Shown piece by piece: positions 1 to 8,410 of a stretch of DNA of 29,611 nucleotides. Location: contig JAEXMK010000204.1 of assembly GCA_023444445.1 (NCBI GenBank), forward strand, positions 1-29,611, given 5' to 3'. The notes beneath the pieces are model-generated. The model was given only the letters and a program-made list of their open reading frames with translations, was not told the origin of the DNA and made no database searches. The position numbers and the translations under genes were made by a program. Source of the DNA: Pseudomonadota bacterium (GTDB lineage Bacteria; Pseudomonadota; Alphaproteobacteria; Rhizobiales; Rhizobiaceae). How positions within the stretch are numbered: the stretch's first letter is position 1; the number at the start of each line of letters is the position of its first letter.

Positions 1-3000
1 AGCCGGACCAGGAGACCAGCGCACCCTGCGCACCGATCGGCACGACCTGGCGGCCGAGACGGTACCAGTGTTCGGTCGGCAGATCGCCCTTGGCGATGGC
101 GAAGAGGCTGGTCAGGCGGCATTCGGAAGCCAGAAGGTCGTAGCAGGCCTCATCCAGCTCCTTGCTTTCGACGCGGTAGCCAATCGACAGAAGACGGCGA
201 TCCTTGCGATAAAGGAAGGTGAAATCCATCGAGAAGGCAAGGTTGCGGCTGCGGTCGCGCAGCGATGCGAGACGTTGTCGCAGCGGCTCCATGTTTGTGA
301 GGTCGATGGCGCTATCGGAAATATGCGCTTCGCAGGATTCCACCAGCAACTGCGCCCAACGCGTTACTTCCGCGCTCTGCGCCGACTTCACCTCGTGATC
401 GACATTGGTTGCGAGCTTCTGGATATCGCGTGCCAGCACGGCGAGATTGATGACGCGGATAGAGGCGAATTCATGCTCCCGCTTGACGGAAGCGAGCGCG
501 TTCGAGAAGCCAATGATGCGCTCTTCCAGGCGGCGATGCAGCGGACGGAGGTTCTTGCGATTGTCCGGCAGCGCCTTCAGCGTTTCGCGCAGAATACCGG
601 CGACATCGCCGATACCATCCAGATTGCCCTGAAGATGGGCCGACGGCGCTTCCGCCCAGTCACGGCAGGCAGACGAAACCGCAATCAGGTGGCCGGCGAG
701 GTTGCCGCTGTCCACCGCCGAAACGTAACGCGGCCCAAGCGTCTGCAAGGTGTCGGTGTGATACCAGTTGTAGAGATGGCCACGATATTTTTCCATCTTC
801 TCGACAGTCTGGATCGTGTTCTCGATCCGCTCCAGCGTATCGGCAAAGCTGATCCAGCCGAAGTGACGCGCCGAGATGACGGAGAGCAGATAGACGCCGA
901 TATTGGTCGGCGATGTACGCGACGCAACGATCGGTTCCGGCGTTTCCTGGAAATTGTCCGGCGGCAGGTGGTTTTCCTGCGGCGTTACGAAAGCCTCGTA
1001 ATAACGCCAGGTGCGGCGCGCGATTTTGCGCAACTCGAAGGAAACGTGCTCGGAAACGAACAGCCGGTCTTCGGTTTCAGCCGACTGGCTGACATACCAG
1101 GCGACGGCGGGAGACAGAATCCAGAGCAGCGTGAAGGGAATGCCGATCAGGAAAGCATTGTCGCCCGGCAGTGCCGCAAACAGCAGGCCAAGCATGGCGA
1201 CGATTGGCGCATGCCACATCTGGCGATAATAATCGATGATGCTGCCCTGCGCGCTGGACTGCATGCTGGCGGCCGTGCGCCATTCCAGCATCAGCTTGTG
1301 GCTGACCAGCAGGCGATAAAGCGAACGGACAATCGCGTCCGTCATCATGCAGGCGGCATCGGCAATGAAGACGATACGCAGTGCAACCTGCGCATTGGTG
1401 GCGCGGATTTCCGACCAGATGGTGTGGAAATGCGCCTGCGGCACAATGTCGGTGGAGCGCGGCACGAGGCCGGAAAGCAACGAAAGCGTGGGCGCGACGA
1501 ACAGCGAGAAGATCAGCAGGATCTGCCATATCAGCGCACCCAGCGGATCCATGAAATACCAGCCGAGGATCGAGGCGAAGAACCAGGCGATCGGCGTTAG
1601 CGAACGACGCAGATTGTCGACCATCTTCCAGCGGCCAATGGCGGTAACGCCACGGGCACGGTCAAGGATGAAGGGAAGCAGCTGCCAGTCACCACGAGCC
1701 CAGCGATGCTGGCGGGAGACTTCAACCTCGTAGCGGGTCGGAAAATCCTCGACCAGTTCCACATCGGTCACCAGCGCGCAGCGCGCGAAGGAGCCTTCGA
1801 GCAGATCGTGGCTGAGGATGGAATTCTCTTCGATACGGCCCTTCAGCGCCGCTTCAAAGGCATCCACGTCATAAAGACCCTTGCCGGTAAAGGTGCCCTC
1901 GGAGGTCAGGTCCTGATAGACGTCGGAAACGGTGAAGACGTAAGGATCGATACCGCGATTGATCGAAAAGACGCGCTGGAACACGGATGCGTCCTTGCCG
2001 GTCGTCAGCGAAGGCGTGACACGCGGCTGCAACAGGCCGTAACCTTCCACGACACGACCGGATACCGGATCGATCTTGGGGCGGTTGATCGGGTGGTGCA
2101 TCTTGCCGACGAGTTTGGTGACCGCATCGCGCATCAGGCGCGTATCGGCATCCAGCGTCATGACATATTTGACGTCGGCCGGCACGATGTTCGCGCCGCC
2201 GAGGAAGGTCGTATCCTTGTCGCCGCGCAGCAACATGTTCAACTCATGCAGCTTGCCGCGCTTGCGCTCCCAACCCATCCAGCAGCCTTCTGCCGGATTA
2301 TAAATGCGGCGGCGATGCAGCAGGTAAAAGCGCGTCTTGCCGTCAAACGCATAACGGCTGTTGAGCGCCGCAAGTTCGCGCTTGGCATAGTCGAGAATTT
2401 CAAGGTCGTCGTCGGACTGCTCATACTGCGCATCACGCCAGTCGCTCACCAGCGAGAAATAAATCTCGCCATGCGGGTTAGCGAGATAATGCACCTCGAT
2501 ATTGCGCATCATCTCATCGACGCTGTCGCGGCTGGTCAGCATGCAGGGCACGGCGACCAGGGTGCGGGCATCCTCAGGAATGCCGTTCTTGAACTCGTAT
2601 CCGACGAGCCGGAACGGCTTCACGAAGAAGGTTACGAGCGTGTTGAAAAGCCCGGTCGCGCCCTCGGAGGCCGGCAATGCAAACATCAGCAGGAACGCGG
2701 TCACGACATACCAGGGCATGCCCGCTTTTGCCAGGAACCAGCCGACCGCGAGCATGGCGACCGCCGTAATAAGGAGCACCGGCGCCGCGATTGCGAGCCA
2801 GTTGAACTTGCGCATCGAGCGGACGATATGCTGCGATACAAGCGGCCGATAGCCAAGCGTCCTTTCAAGCTCGAGGCGGCGCTGACCGACGAGCACCGAG
2901 CCGACATTGACGCGATGATTTTCGTCAGTGCCCGCAGGCAGATCGGACCGCGCCATTTCGACGGCGGCACGCGCCACCTCCACTTCGGTTTTGGGCGAGC

Positions 3001-4021
3001 GGCGGGCCAGAAGCTCGATCGTGTTGCGATAGGTGTTACGCGAACCGAAATCGAGAACTTCGTAATCGGTCTCTTCGCGCAGGACCTTGTCGATATGACT
3101 GACTTCCTCGAACCACACCGACCATTCGGTGTCATCGATTTCACGCAGGCTCCTGACGATGTTGCCCATCGTCACGTTGCCGGAGGCAAGGCGATTATGT
3201 TCCGACATCATGACGTTTTCAGCGTCGGTACCGGCGGCATGCAGGCGTTCTTCAAGCCAAGCCACGGCAAAACCCGATGTCTGCGAGCCGTTTCTGAGAC
3301 GGTAGAGGAACTGCGTTGCAAAGGTCGGATCGTCAACCAACGTATCGACCTGCTTGAGCAGTGCTGCCGAGGCTTCGGCATCGTTGAGCCGGATGATCTC
3401 GTCGACGACCTCATTCGCCTTCTGGCGCATGCGGCGCGAACGCTCCACGCGAATGGAGATACGGCGGAGATTTTCAATGAGGACGAAACGGATGATCGAC
3501 GGCAGCGCCCACAATTCGCCTATCTGCAGCGTCTTCGAGGTCTGGTAGCCATCCACCAGCGCCGTCATATTCTCGCGCGAAACCGTGCTGTGGGTGTGGG
3601 CGACATAAAGCCAGCCGAGCGCCATGACCCGCGGGATCGTCACCCCGCCCACCGTCATCGTCGGTAGCTGGCGATAGAACTTGCGCGGAAAATCGCGACG
3701 GACTTCCTGGATCGCCTCTTCGATGACGTAGTGATTGTCGAGCAGCCATTCCGCCGCCGGCGTGATCGTCGCGCCATTTTCCGCATCGACGGCCGTCGTG
3801 CGGTAGACCCGCAGGATTTCCTTCTCATTCTCGCGGTGGCGCTCGAAGAAATCGAATTCCATGAAGCCGGGAAGACTGTCGGCACCATCGCGGGAAAGCG
3901 CGGCACCGGCATCATGCAATTCCTCGATCGTCATATAGGACGCGCGGATCGAATCGTTGTGATCGATCTGCTTCGTCTCGGAATCACGGGCGGCGGCGGT
4001 CGGGGTGATATGAAATGACAT
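1..4021 (-). CDS. chvB: Cyclic beta-1,2-glucan synthase ChvB/NdvB, N-terminal part (3' end beyond window)
   Basis: An open frame runs from ATG 4021 to the left edge without a stop, giving 1340 residues; the family is about 2800 residues, so roughly half is present. The protein is an inner-membrane glucosyltransferase that polymerises UDP-glucose into periplasmic cyclic beta-1,2-glucan, needed for osmoadaptation and for plant infection in Agrobacterium and Sinorhizobium. Hydrophobic segments lie at about residues 404-455 and again at about 805-850, 875-900 and 935-980. They flank a GT84-type transferase region with a DAD motif at 624-626 and a QHRW (QxxRW-type) motif at 771-774. The C-terminal phosphorylase-like region that controls ring size lies outside. 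An in-frame TAA near 4076 with no ATG, GTG or TTG after it makes ATG 4021 the first possible start. Its Shine-Dalgarno sequence is poor. Identification is firm from the N-terminal sequence and motifs. Confidence 0.95.
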   Translation of the reverse strand, partial: MSFHITPTAAARDSETKQIDHNDSIRASYMTIEELHDAGAALSRDGADSLPGFMEFDFFERHRENEKEILRVYRTTAVDAENGATITPAAEWLLDNHYVIEEAIQEVRRDFPRKFYRQLPTMTVGGVTIPRVMALGWLYVAHTHSTVSRENMTALVDGYQTSKTLQIGELWALPSIIRFVLIENLRRISIRVERSRRMRQKANEVVDEIIRLNDAEASAALLKQVDTLVDDPTFATQFLYRLRNGSQTSGFAVAWLEERLHAAGTDAENVMMSEHNRLASGNVTMGNIVRSLREIDDTEWSVWFEEVSHIDKVLREETDYEVLDFGSRNTYRNTIELLARRSPKTEVEVARAAVEMARSDLPAGTDENHRVNVGSVLVGQRRLELERTLGYRPLVSQHIVRSMRKFNWLAIAAPVLLITAVAMLAVGWFLAKAGMPWYVVTAFLLMFALPASEGATGLFNTLVTFFVKPFRLVGYEFKNGIPEDARTLVAVPCMLTSRDSVDEMMRNIEVHYLANPHGEIYFSLVSDWRDAQYEQSDDDLEILDYAKRELAALNSRYAFDGKTRFYLLHRRRIYNPAEGCWMGWERKRGKLHELNMLLRGDKDTTFLGGANIVPADVKYVMTLDADTRLMRDAVTKLVGKMHHPINRPKIDPVSGRVVEGYGLLQPRVTPSLTTGKDASVFQRVFSINRGIDPYVFTVSDVYQDLTSEGTFTGKGLYDVDAFEAALKGRIEENSILSHDLLEGSFARCALVTDVELVEDFPTRYEVEVSRQHRWARGDWQLLPFILDRARGVTAIGRWKMVDNLRRSLTPIAWFFASILGWYFMDPLGALIWQILLIFSLFVAPTLSLLSGLVPRSTDIVPQAHFHTIWSEIRATNAQVALRIVFIADAACMMTDAIVRSLYRLLVSHKLMLEWRTAASMQSSAQGSIIDYYRQMWHAPIVAMLGLLFAALPGDNAFLIGIPFTLLWILSPAVAWYVSQSAETEDRLFVSEHVSFELRKIARRTWRYYEAFVTPQENHLPPDNFQETPEPIVASRTSPTNIGVYLLSVISARHFGWISFADTLERIENTIQTVEKMEKYRGHLYNWYHTDTLQTLGPRYVSAVDSGNLAGHLIAVSSACRDWAEAPSAHLQGNLDGIGDVAGILRETLKALPDNRKNLRPLHRRLEERIIGFSNALASVKREHEFASIRVINLAVLARDIQKLATNVDHEVKSAQSAEVTRWAQLLVESCEAHISDSAIDLTNMEPLRQRLASLRDRSRNLAFSMDFTFLYRKDRRLLSIGYRVESKELDEACYDLLASECRLTSLFAIAKGDLPTEHWYRLGRQVVPIGAQGALVSWSG

Positions 4022-4121
4022 CGGGCTCGTATTCTGAACTGTATGGAAACCTGTTCGACTTGACCGGCATTTCGTTTACGGCGGGAACGCGCACGAAATG
4101 GGGCCACGCTATATTTCTGAC

Positions 4122-4352
4122 TTATCCTGAACCTTCGGTGAACCGGGTGAGCCGCCGCAGGAAGCGGATCGTCAGACGGTGCATATCTTCGGGCATGGCA
4201 TTTTGCGGCGCGGTCCACCGCGTATCCTTGCGAAGCCGGGGATTGGTGCGAGCAAGGTGGTTTCGACGATAGGAAAATTTTGTCCTCCGGCCCGGCAAAG
4301 CCGTTCCAAACGGATGTCTCACCTTCCCCCACGGCGAAAATTGTTCGCGCAA
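4122..4352 (-). CDS. Possible small basic protein upstream of chvB (doubtful)
   Basis: A 76-codon frame starts at ATG 4352 and ends about 100 bp before chvB in the same direction. Its last 40 or so codons have the GC-rich third positions seen in real genes here, and the product is arginine-rich without a hydrophobic segment. Internal ATGs could give a shorter product. The first half has less gene-like codon use and no clear ribosome binding site was found. It could be a leader peptide, a gene remnant or chance; I do not recognise it. Confidence 0.22.
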   Translation of the reverse strand: MREQFSPWGKVRHPFGTALPGRRTKFSYRRNHLARTNPRLRKDTRWTAPQNAMPEDMHRLTIRFLRRLTRFTEGSG

Positions 4353-4506
4353 CGTCCGATCGTCCCCCTTGACACCTGAAGGGCAACGCGAGGCCGACAG
4401 GGCCTGCGCTACATCCGAAAGAAGCTAATGCCCCAGGACGTCAATAGTTCCATGCCACCTGTCGCGATGCGATGCAAGCGCTGAATTTCAAGGGGTTCCG
4501 GCTCCC

Positions 4507-4537
4507 CCGACACCTCTTACATGCGCGCACTTATACT
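4507..4537 (+). promoter_or_regulatory. Possible sigma-70-type promoter of the amidohydrolase gene
   Basis: A good -10 hexamer TATACT lies at 4532-4537, about 57 bp before the start codon. The best -35 match, CCGACA at 4507-4512, leaves a rather long 19-bp spacer. This is a prediction by eye only. Confidence 0.3.
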
Positions 4538-4556
4538 GCTATGCAATTCGCAAAAG

Positions 4557-4576
4557 ACGCCGAAAAAAAGCGGCGT
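4557..4576 (+). promoter_or_regulatory. Hairpin with an A-rich loop in the amidohydrolase leader
   Basis: ACGCCG (4557-4562) pairs perfectly with CGGCGT (4571-4576) around the 8-base loop AAAAAAAG. It lies just upstream of the AGGGA ribosome binding site (4581-4585). It has no U tract, so it is not a terminator; it could stabilise the mRNA or be chance. Confidence 0.35.
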
Positions 4577-4593
4577 AACCAGGGACTTCGAAA

Positions 4594-5772
4594 ATGACCA
4601 GACAGACCGCAAACATCGCCTCCTTTGCCAACCATATGCCTGACGTTGTGGCGATCCGCCGTCATCTGCATCGTCATCCCGAGATCGGCCTTTCGGAATT
4701 CAAGACATCGGATTTCATTGCCGAACAGCTGGTGGAAATGGGCTACGAGGTGACACGCGGGCTCGCCGGAACCGGCATTGTGGCGACGCTCCGAAATGGT
4801 GACAGCAGCCGCACGCTCGGCATTCGCGCCGACATTGACGCGCTGCCGATCCACGAGGAAACCGGGGCGGACTATGCTAGCACCCATCAAGGCGTGATGC
4901 ACGCCTGCGGTCATGACGGCCATACCGCCATGCTGCTGGGAGCGGCGAAAATCATTGCCGAACGCAGGAATTTCGACGGGACCCTGCATCTGATCTTCCA
5001 GCCTGCGGAGGAAAATTTCGGCGGCGCCCGCATCATGATCGAGGATGGCCTGTTCGAGCGCTTCCCCTGCGATGCGGTCTTTGCTCTGCATAATGATCCC
5101 GGCCTGCCCTTCGGACAATTCGTGCTGCGCGACGGGCCGATCCTTGCCGCCGTCGACGAATGCAAGATCACCGTCAAGGGTTATGGTGGCCACGGCGCCG
5201 AACCGCAGGATGCCGCCGACCCCATCGTTGCCGGCGCGAGCATCATCATGGCATTGCAGACCGTCGTGTCCCGCAACATCCATCCGCAGCTGTCGGCCGT
5301 CGTTACCGTGGGCGCATTCCATGCTGGCGCTGCCAGCAACGTCATTCCCGAAACGGCGGAGATGCTGCTAACCATCCGCTCCTTCGATCCGGGCGTGCGT
5401 GACGAGCTGGAAAAGCGTATCCGGGCGATCGCCGAAGGCCAGGCGGCAAGCTACGGCATGAGTGTCATCATCGATTACGAGCGCGGTTATAACGCAACCG
5501 TCAATCACAAGGCGGAAACGGATTATATCGCCGATCTCGCCCGCCGTTTTGCCGGGCCGGAGAAGGTGGCCGAGATGCAGCGCCCGTCAATGGGCGCGGA
5601 AGATTTCGCCTACATGCTGGAGAAGCGGCCTGGCTGCTATTTCTTCCTCGGCACGGCGCGCACCGAAAACGACCCGCCGCTGCATCATCCGAAATTCGAT
5701 TTCAACGATGAAATCCTGCCGATCGGAACCGCGTTCTGGGTGGATCTGGCAGAGGATTATCTGAAGGCTTGA
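4594..5772 (+). CDS. M20D-family amidohydrolase/carboxypeptidase (hippurate hydrolase-like)
   Basis: This 392-residue protein is a metal-dependent amidohydrolase of the HipO/IAA-amino-acid hydrolase group (peptidase family M20D), which releases amino acids from N-acyl or N-aryl conjugates. Metal-site motifs are visible: HACGHDGH at about 103-110 with C105 and H107, the acidic pair in QPAEEN (about 136-141), and H166 in FALHND. GGHGAEP near 205 belongs to the lid/dimerisation domain, and GAEDFAYM near 335 is typical of the C-terminal catalytic part. There is no signal peptide, so it is probably cytoplasmic. ATG 4594 has an AGGGA ribosome binding site 8 bp upstream, and the length is normal for the family. 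It forms its own unit closed by the terminator at 5782-5811. The true substrate (hippurate, auxin conjugates, N-acetyl amino acids) cannot be read from sequence. Confidence 0.88.
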   Translation: MTRQTANIASFANHMPDVVAIRRHLHRHPEIGLSEFKTSDFIAEQLVEMGYEVTRGLAGTGIVATLRNGDSSRTLGIRADIDALPIHEETGADYASTHQGVMHACGHDGHTAMLLGAAKIIAERRNFDGTLHLIFQPAEENFGGARIMIEDGLFERFPCDAVFALHNDPGLPFGQFVLRDGPILAAVDECKITVKGYGGHGAEPQDAADPIVAGASIIMALQTVVSRNIHPQLSAVVTVGAFHAGAASNVIPETAEMLLTIRSFDPGVRDELEKRIRAIAEGQAASYGMSVIIDYERGYNATVNHKAETDYIADLARRFAGPEKVAEMQRPSMGAEDFAYMLEKRPGCYFFLGTARTENDPPLHHPKFDFNDEILPIGTAFWVDLAEDYLKA

Positions 5773-5781
5773 TAAACATAA

Positions 5782-5811
5782 AAAGGCCGGTCGGAGGAGC
5801 GACCGGCCTTT
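5782..5811. terminator. Bidirectional intrinsic terminator
   Basis: A 12-bp perfect stem (5782-5793 with 5800-5811) encloses the loop GAGGAG and starts 9 bp after the amidohydrolase stop. The plus strand continues TTTATT and the minus strand reads TTTTTATG. It can therefore end both the amidohydrolase transcript and that of the small minus-strand gene stopping at 5842. Confidence 0.88.
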
Positions 5812-5841
5812 ATTCTCAAGTTGCCTGAAAATTCGGGAGGA

Positions 5842-5985
5842 TCAGGGAACGAGACCAAATATGACGGCAGCGACGAAAGCCATGCACACGCCGACAAGAG
5901 CCGCATGAACCGAATCTTTCCAGTTGCGTGGCGACTGGGGCTGCGAAACAAAGTCTTTTACTTTTCCTGCCTTGGAATAAGACAT
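5842..5985 (-). CDS. Small single-pass membrane protein, 47 residues
   Basis: A short frame with gene-like codons encodes MSYSKAGKVKDF... and ends GLVP. The first 25 or so residues are polar and basic, and the last 20 or so form one hydrophobic helix (AALVGVCMAFVAAVIFG), which suggests an inner-membrane miniprotein with a cytoplasmic N-terminus. A GGGAG ribosome binding site lies 7 bp before ATG 5985. A plausible promoter sits at 6040-6067, and the shared terminator at 5782-5811 closes the unit, so it looks like a complete monocistronic gene. I do not recognise a named family; related short proteins may exist in other Rhizobiaceae but may often be unannotated because of their size. The function is unknown. 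Confidence 0.72.
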   Translation of the reverse strand: MSYSKAGKVKDFVSQPQSPRNWKDSVHAALVGVCMAFVAAVIFGLVP

Positions 5986-6039
5986 TGTACACTCCCTTCC
6001 TGCTCGGCCCTTCAAACGGGCATTGCTTACTTCGAGTAG

Positions 6040-6067
6040 AGAATAGCTTTATTCCCCACCGTTTCAG
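6040..6067 (-). promoter_or_regulatory. Predicted promoter of the 47-residue membrane protein gene
   Basis: On the minus strand CTGAAA (-35, 6067-6062) and TATTCT (-10, 6045-6040) are 16 bp apart, and would give a leader of roughly 50 nt to ATG 5985. The call is by eye; nothing indicates regulation. Confidence 0.38.
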
Positions 6068-6211
6068 TAGAGATAAAATTCCATAAGAGGCGCCAATTGG
6101 GAAAAATAGGGGTCGTCACTTGCCTCCCAACAAGCATCAATCTACCCGTCGCGAACTATTAACGCGGCGGGACGGAGTTTGTTCAAACGACCTCTCCGTG
6201 GACAGGAAGAC

Positions 6212-7315
6212 ATGACTGACATCGACGCCATCATCATCGGAGCGGGCGTGATCGGGCTTGCGACGGCCCGCGAATTGTCAATGCGCGGCCTCTCGGTCAT
6301 CGTTCTGGAAAGCGAGAAGGAATTCGGCTCCGCAACTTCTTCCCGCAACAGCGAGGTCATCCATGCGGGGCTCTATTATCCAGCCGCAAGCCTGAAGGCG
6401 AGGCTCTGTTTCGAGGGTAAGGAGCGGCTTTATGAATTCTGCCGGAGCCACGGCGTTGCGCACCGCCGCTGCGGTAAACTCATCGTCGCCACAAGCGAGA
6501 ACGAAACACCCCTGCTCGCTGCGCTTGGCGCAAAAGGCAAAGCTAATGGCTGCAACGATCTGGAGTTGATCGACCAGCGACAGGCACTTTCACTCGAGCC
6601 TGCCATTGCCTGCAGCTCAGCCCTGCTCTCGCCGTCGACGGGAATCATCGATAGCCATGGCTATATGCTGGCGCTGCTTGGCGAGGCGGAGGACCATGGC
6701 GCGGCCCTTGCGCTCAACGCACCATTCGAAAGGGCGGAAGCGCTGGGCGACGGTTTCCGAGTTCATGTCGGCGGAAAGGAGCCTGTCAGCCTCACATGCC
6801 GACTGCTCGTCAATTCCGCCGGCCTGGTCGCGCCGATGGTGGCAGCAATGATAGAAGGGCTGCCGTCAGAGTCGATCCCGCAGGCGCGTCTCGCCAAGGG
6901 CAGCTATTTTTCACTGACAGGCAAATCGCCTTTCTCTCGGTTGATCTATCCAGCGCCACACACCCACGGCCTTGGCGTGCACCTGACGCTCGATCTCGCC
7001 GGTCAGGCCCGGTTCGGCCCGGATGTGGAATGGGTTGATACCATCGACTATGCCGTCGATCCTCGCCGCATGGAGGGTTTCAGCGACGCCATAAGACGCT
7101 ATTGGCCGGGCCTTCCGGACCATGCGCTGATTCCAGCCTATTCGGGGATTCGGCCGAAGATTTCTGGCCCGGACGAACCGGCCATGGACTTCCGCATTGA
7201 TGGGCCGGAAACGCATGGCCTCGCCGGCCTCGTCAATCTGTTCGGCATAGAAAGCCCCGGCCTCACCGCCTCGCTGGCAATTGCCGATGAGGTTGCCGCA
7301 CGGCTAAAAGCCTAA
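6212..7315 (+). CDS. FAD-dependent oxidoreductase, L-2-hydroxyglutarate dehydrogenase (LhgO)-like
   Basis: This 367-residue DAO-fold flavoprotein begins with a Rossmann dinucleotide motif [10 protein letters not shown] (about 10-19). The stretch [15 protein letters not shown] (about 46-60) followed by SLKARLC and CGKLIV closely resembles L-2-hydroxyglutarate dehydrogenase/oxidase, which oxidises L-2-hydroxyglutarate to 2-oxoglutarate and passes electrons to the quinone pool or oxygen. The expected C-terminal glycine-rich FAD segment is also present ([15 protein letters not shown]). I chose ATG 6212 because AGGAAG lies just upstream; an in-frame TTG at 6179 would add 11 unconvincing residues. 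The protein is shorter than E. coli LhgO (about 420), so a related 2-hydroxyacid or amino-acid substrate is possible. It converges on the dehydratase gene with only 8 bp between the stops. Confidence 0.8.
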   Translation: MTDIDAIIIGAGVIGLATARELSMRGLSVIVLESEKEFGSATSSRNSEVIHAGLYYPAASLKARLCFEGKERLYEFCRSHGVAHRRCGKLIVATSENETPLLAALGAKGKANGCNDLELIDQRQALSLEPAIACSSALLSPSTGIIDSHGYMLALLGEAEDHGAALALNAPFERAEALGDGFRVHVGGKEPVSLTCRLLVNSAGLVAPMVAAMIEGLPSESIPQARLAKGSYFSLTGKSPFSRLIYPAPHTHGLGVHLTLDLAGQARFGPDVEWVDTIDYAVDPRRMEGFSDAIRRYWPGLPDHALIPAYSGIRPKISGPDEPAMDFRIDGPETHGLAGLVNLFGIESPGLTASLAIADEVAARLKA

Positions 7316-7323
7316 CCTTAACC

Positions 7324-8298
7324 TCAGCCAAAACGGGACAGGGCGCCGGCCATGATCTCCAGATCGACATTGCCGCCGGAAGCGACTGCGATCACCGTTT
7401 CGCTTTCCAGTTCATCGCCGTGGAAGAGGGCCGCCGCCAGCGCCACAGCGCCGCCTGGTTCGACAACGATCTTCAGCCGGTTAAGAGCGAGAACCATAGC
7501 CCGCAGCGCTTCCTCCTCGGTCACGGCAATGCCTTTTCCGCAGAGCCCGGCCATGATGGGGAAAGTAATATTGCCGGGCTGCGGCGTGACGATCGCGTCG
7601 CAGATCGAGCCCGAGGTCGTGGCGTTACGCTCGATCTTACCCGCAGCAAGGGAACGCGCCACATCGTCGAACCGCTCCGGTTCCGACGTCCTGACCTTGT
7701 AGTTCGGCGCTTTTGCAGCGAGTGCCAGGGAGATGCCGGAGGTGAGGCCACCGCCACCGCAGGGCACCAGAACCTCGGCTTCACCGATGCCCAGCTCCGC
7801 GCCCTGTTCGGCAATCTCCAACCCCACTGTCCCCTGCCCGGCAATGACCAGCGGTTCGTCATAGGGCCTGATCAGCGTCAGCCCGCGCTCGCGCGAAATG
7901 CGATCACCGATGGCGTCGCGATCTTCGTTAGCACGGTCATAGAGCACCACCTCCGCGCCATAGGCCCGGGTATTGTCGATTTTGATCTTCGGCGCATCCG
8001 ACGGCATGATGATGACGGCGGGAACATTGTGCAGCCGGGCGGCAAGCGCCACGCCCTGCGCATGGTTGCCGGAAGAAAAGGCGATCACGCCCTTGGCGCG
8101 CACCTCCACCGGAAGGCCGGAGACGGCCGACCAGCCGCCGCGAAACTTGAAGGAACCCGTTCTCTGCAGGCATTCGGCCTTTACGAACAGCTTCCGTCCG
8201 GCAGTCTCGTCCAGAAAAGGCGATGAGAGAAGCGGTGTGCGAACCGCATGGTTGCCGATGCGCCCACGCGCGGCCTCTATCATCGAAATATCTGTCAT
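7324..8298 (-). CDS. PLP-dependent serine/threonine dehydratase
   Basis: This 324-residue fold-type II PLP enzyme of the threonine dehydratase/serine racemase group would deaminate L-threonine or L-serine to the 2-oxo acid plus ammonia. The Schiff-base lysine is K51 in SFKFRG, the substrate loop is SSGNHAQG (about 80-87), and the phosphate-binding glycine loop is CGGGGLTSG (about 180-188). There is no C-terminal ACT regulatory domain, so it is the short, catabolic-type form rather than allosteric IlvA. ATG 8298 has AGGGG 6-7 bp upstream. It could also be a serine racemase or 3-hydroxyaspartate dehydratase; the sequence alone does not decide. It is transcribed alone, after the terminator at 8372-8399 that closes the upstream operon. 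Confidence 0.86.
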   Translation of the reverse strand: MTDISMIEAARGRIGNHAVRTPLLSSPFLDETAGRKLFVKAECLQRTGSFKFRGGWSAVSGLPVEVRAKGVIAFSSGNHAQGVALAARLHNVPAVIIMPSDAPKIKIDNTRAYGAEVVLYDRANEDRDAIGDRISRERGLTLIRPYDEPLVIAGQGTVGLEIAEQGAELGIGEAEVLVPCGGGGLTSGISLALAAKAPNYKVRTSEPERFDDVARSLAAGKIERNATTSGSICDAIVTPQPGNITFPIMAGLCGKGIAVTEEEALRAMVLALNRLKIVVEPGGAVALAAALFHGDELESETVIAVASGGNVDLEIMAGALSRFG

Positions 8299-8371
8299 GT
8301 CGTGCCCCTGTGATGCGGATTTGCGGGTACATTAGGAGGTTGCAATCAATTGCGAAACCGCCCGGAAAAGA

Positions 8372-8399
8372 AAAATCCCCGGACGTGGCCGGGGATTTT
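8372..8399 (-). terminator. Intrinsic terminator of the denD-reductase-xylD operon
   Basis: An 11-bp perfect stem (8372-8382 with 8389-8399) has a 6-base loop and on the minus strand runs into TTTTTCTTTTC. It lies 11 bp after the xylD stop and before the dehydratase start at 8298. Confidence 0.88.
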
Positions 8400-8410
8400 G
8401 TCCTATGTGA

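Larger units (their letters stand above)
4022..4593. other. 572-bp intergenic region between chvB and the amidohydrolase gene
   Basis: This divergent gap should hold the promoters of both flanking genes. I see no tRNA, repeat or insertion sequence in it. On the minus strand a 76-codon frame (4122-4352) has a codon-like 3' half, listed separately. No convincing chvB promoter could be picked by eye. A TATACT hexamer on the plus strand near 4532 and a small hairpin at 4557-4576 belong to the amidohydrolase side. Confidence 0.6.

Noticed and set aside
68..3667. Two long plus-strand open frames (510 and 653 codons) opposite chvB
   Set aside because: They are antisense to a clearly recognised gene, their products have no recognisable domain, and the composition is that of GC-rich shadow frames.
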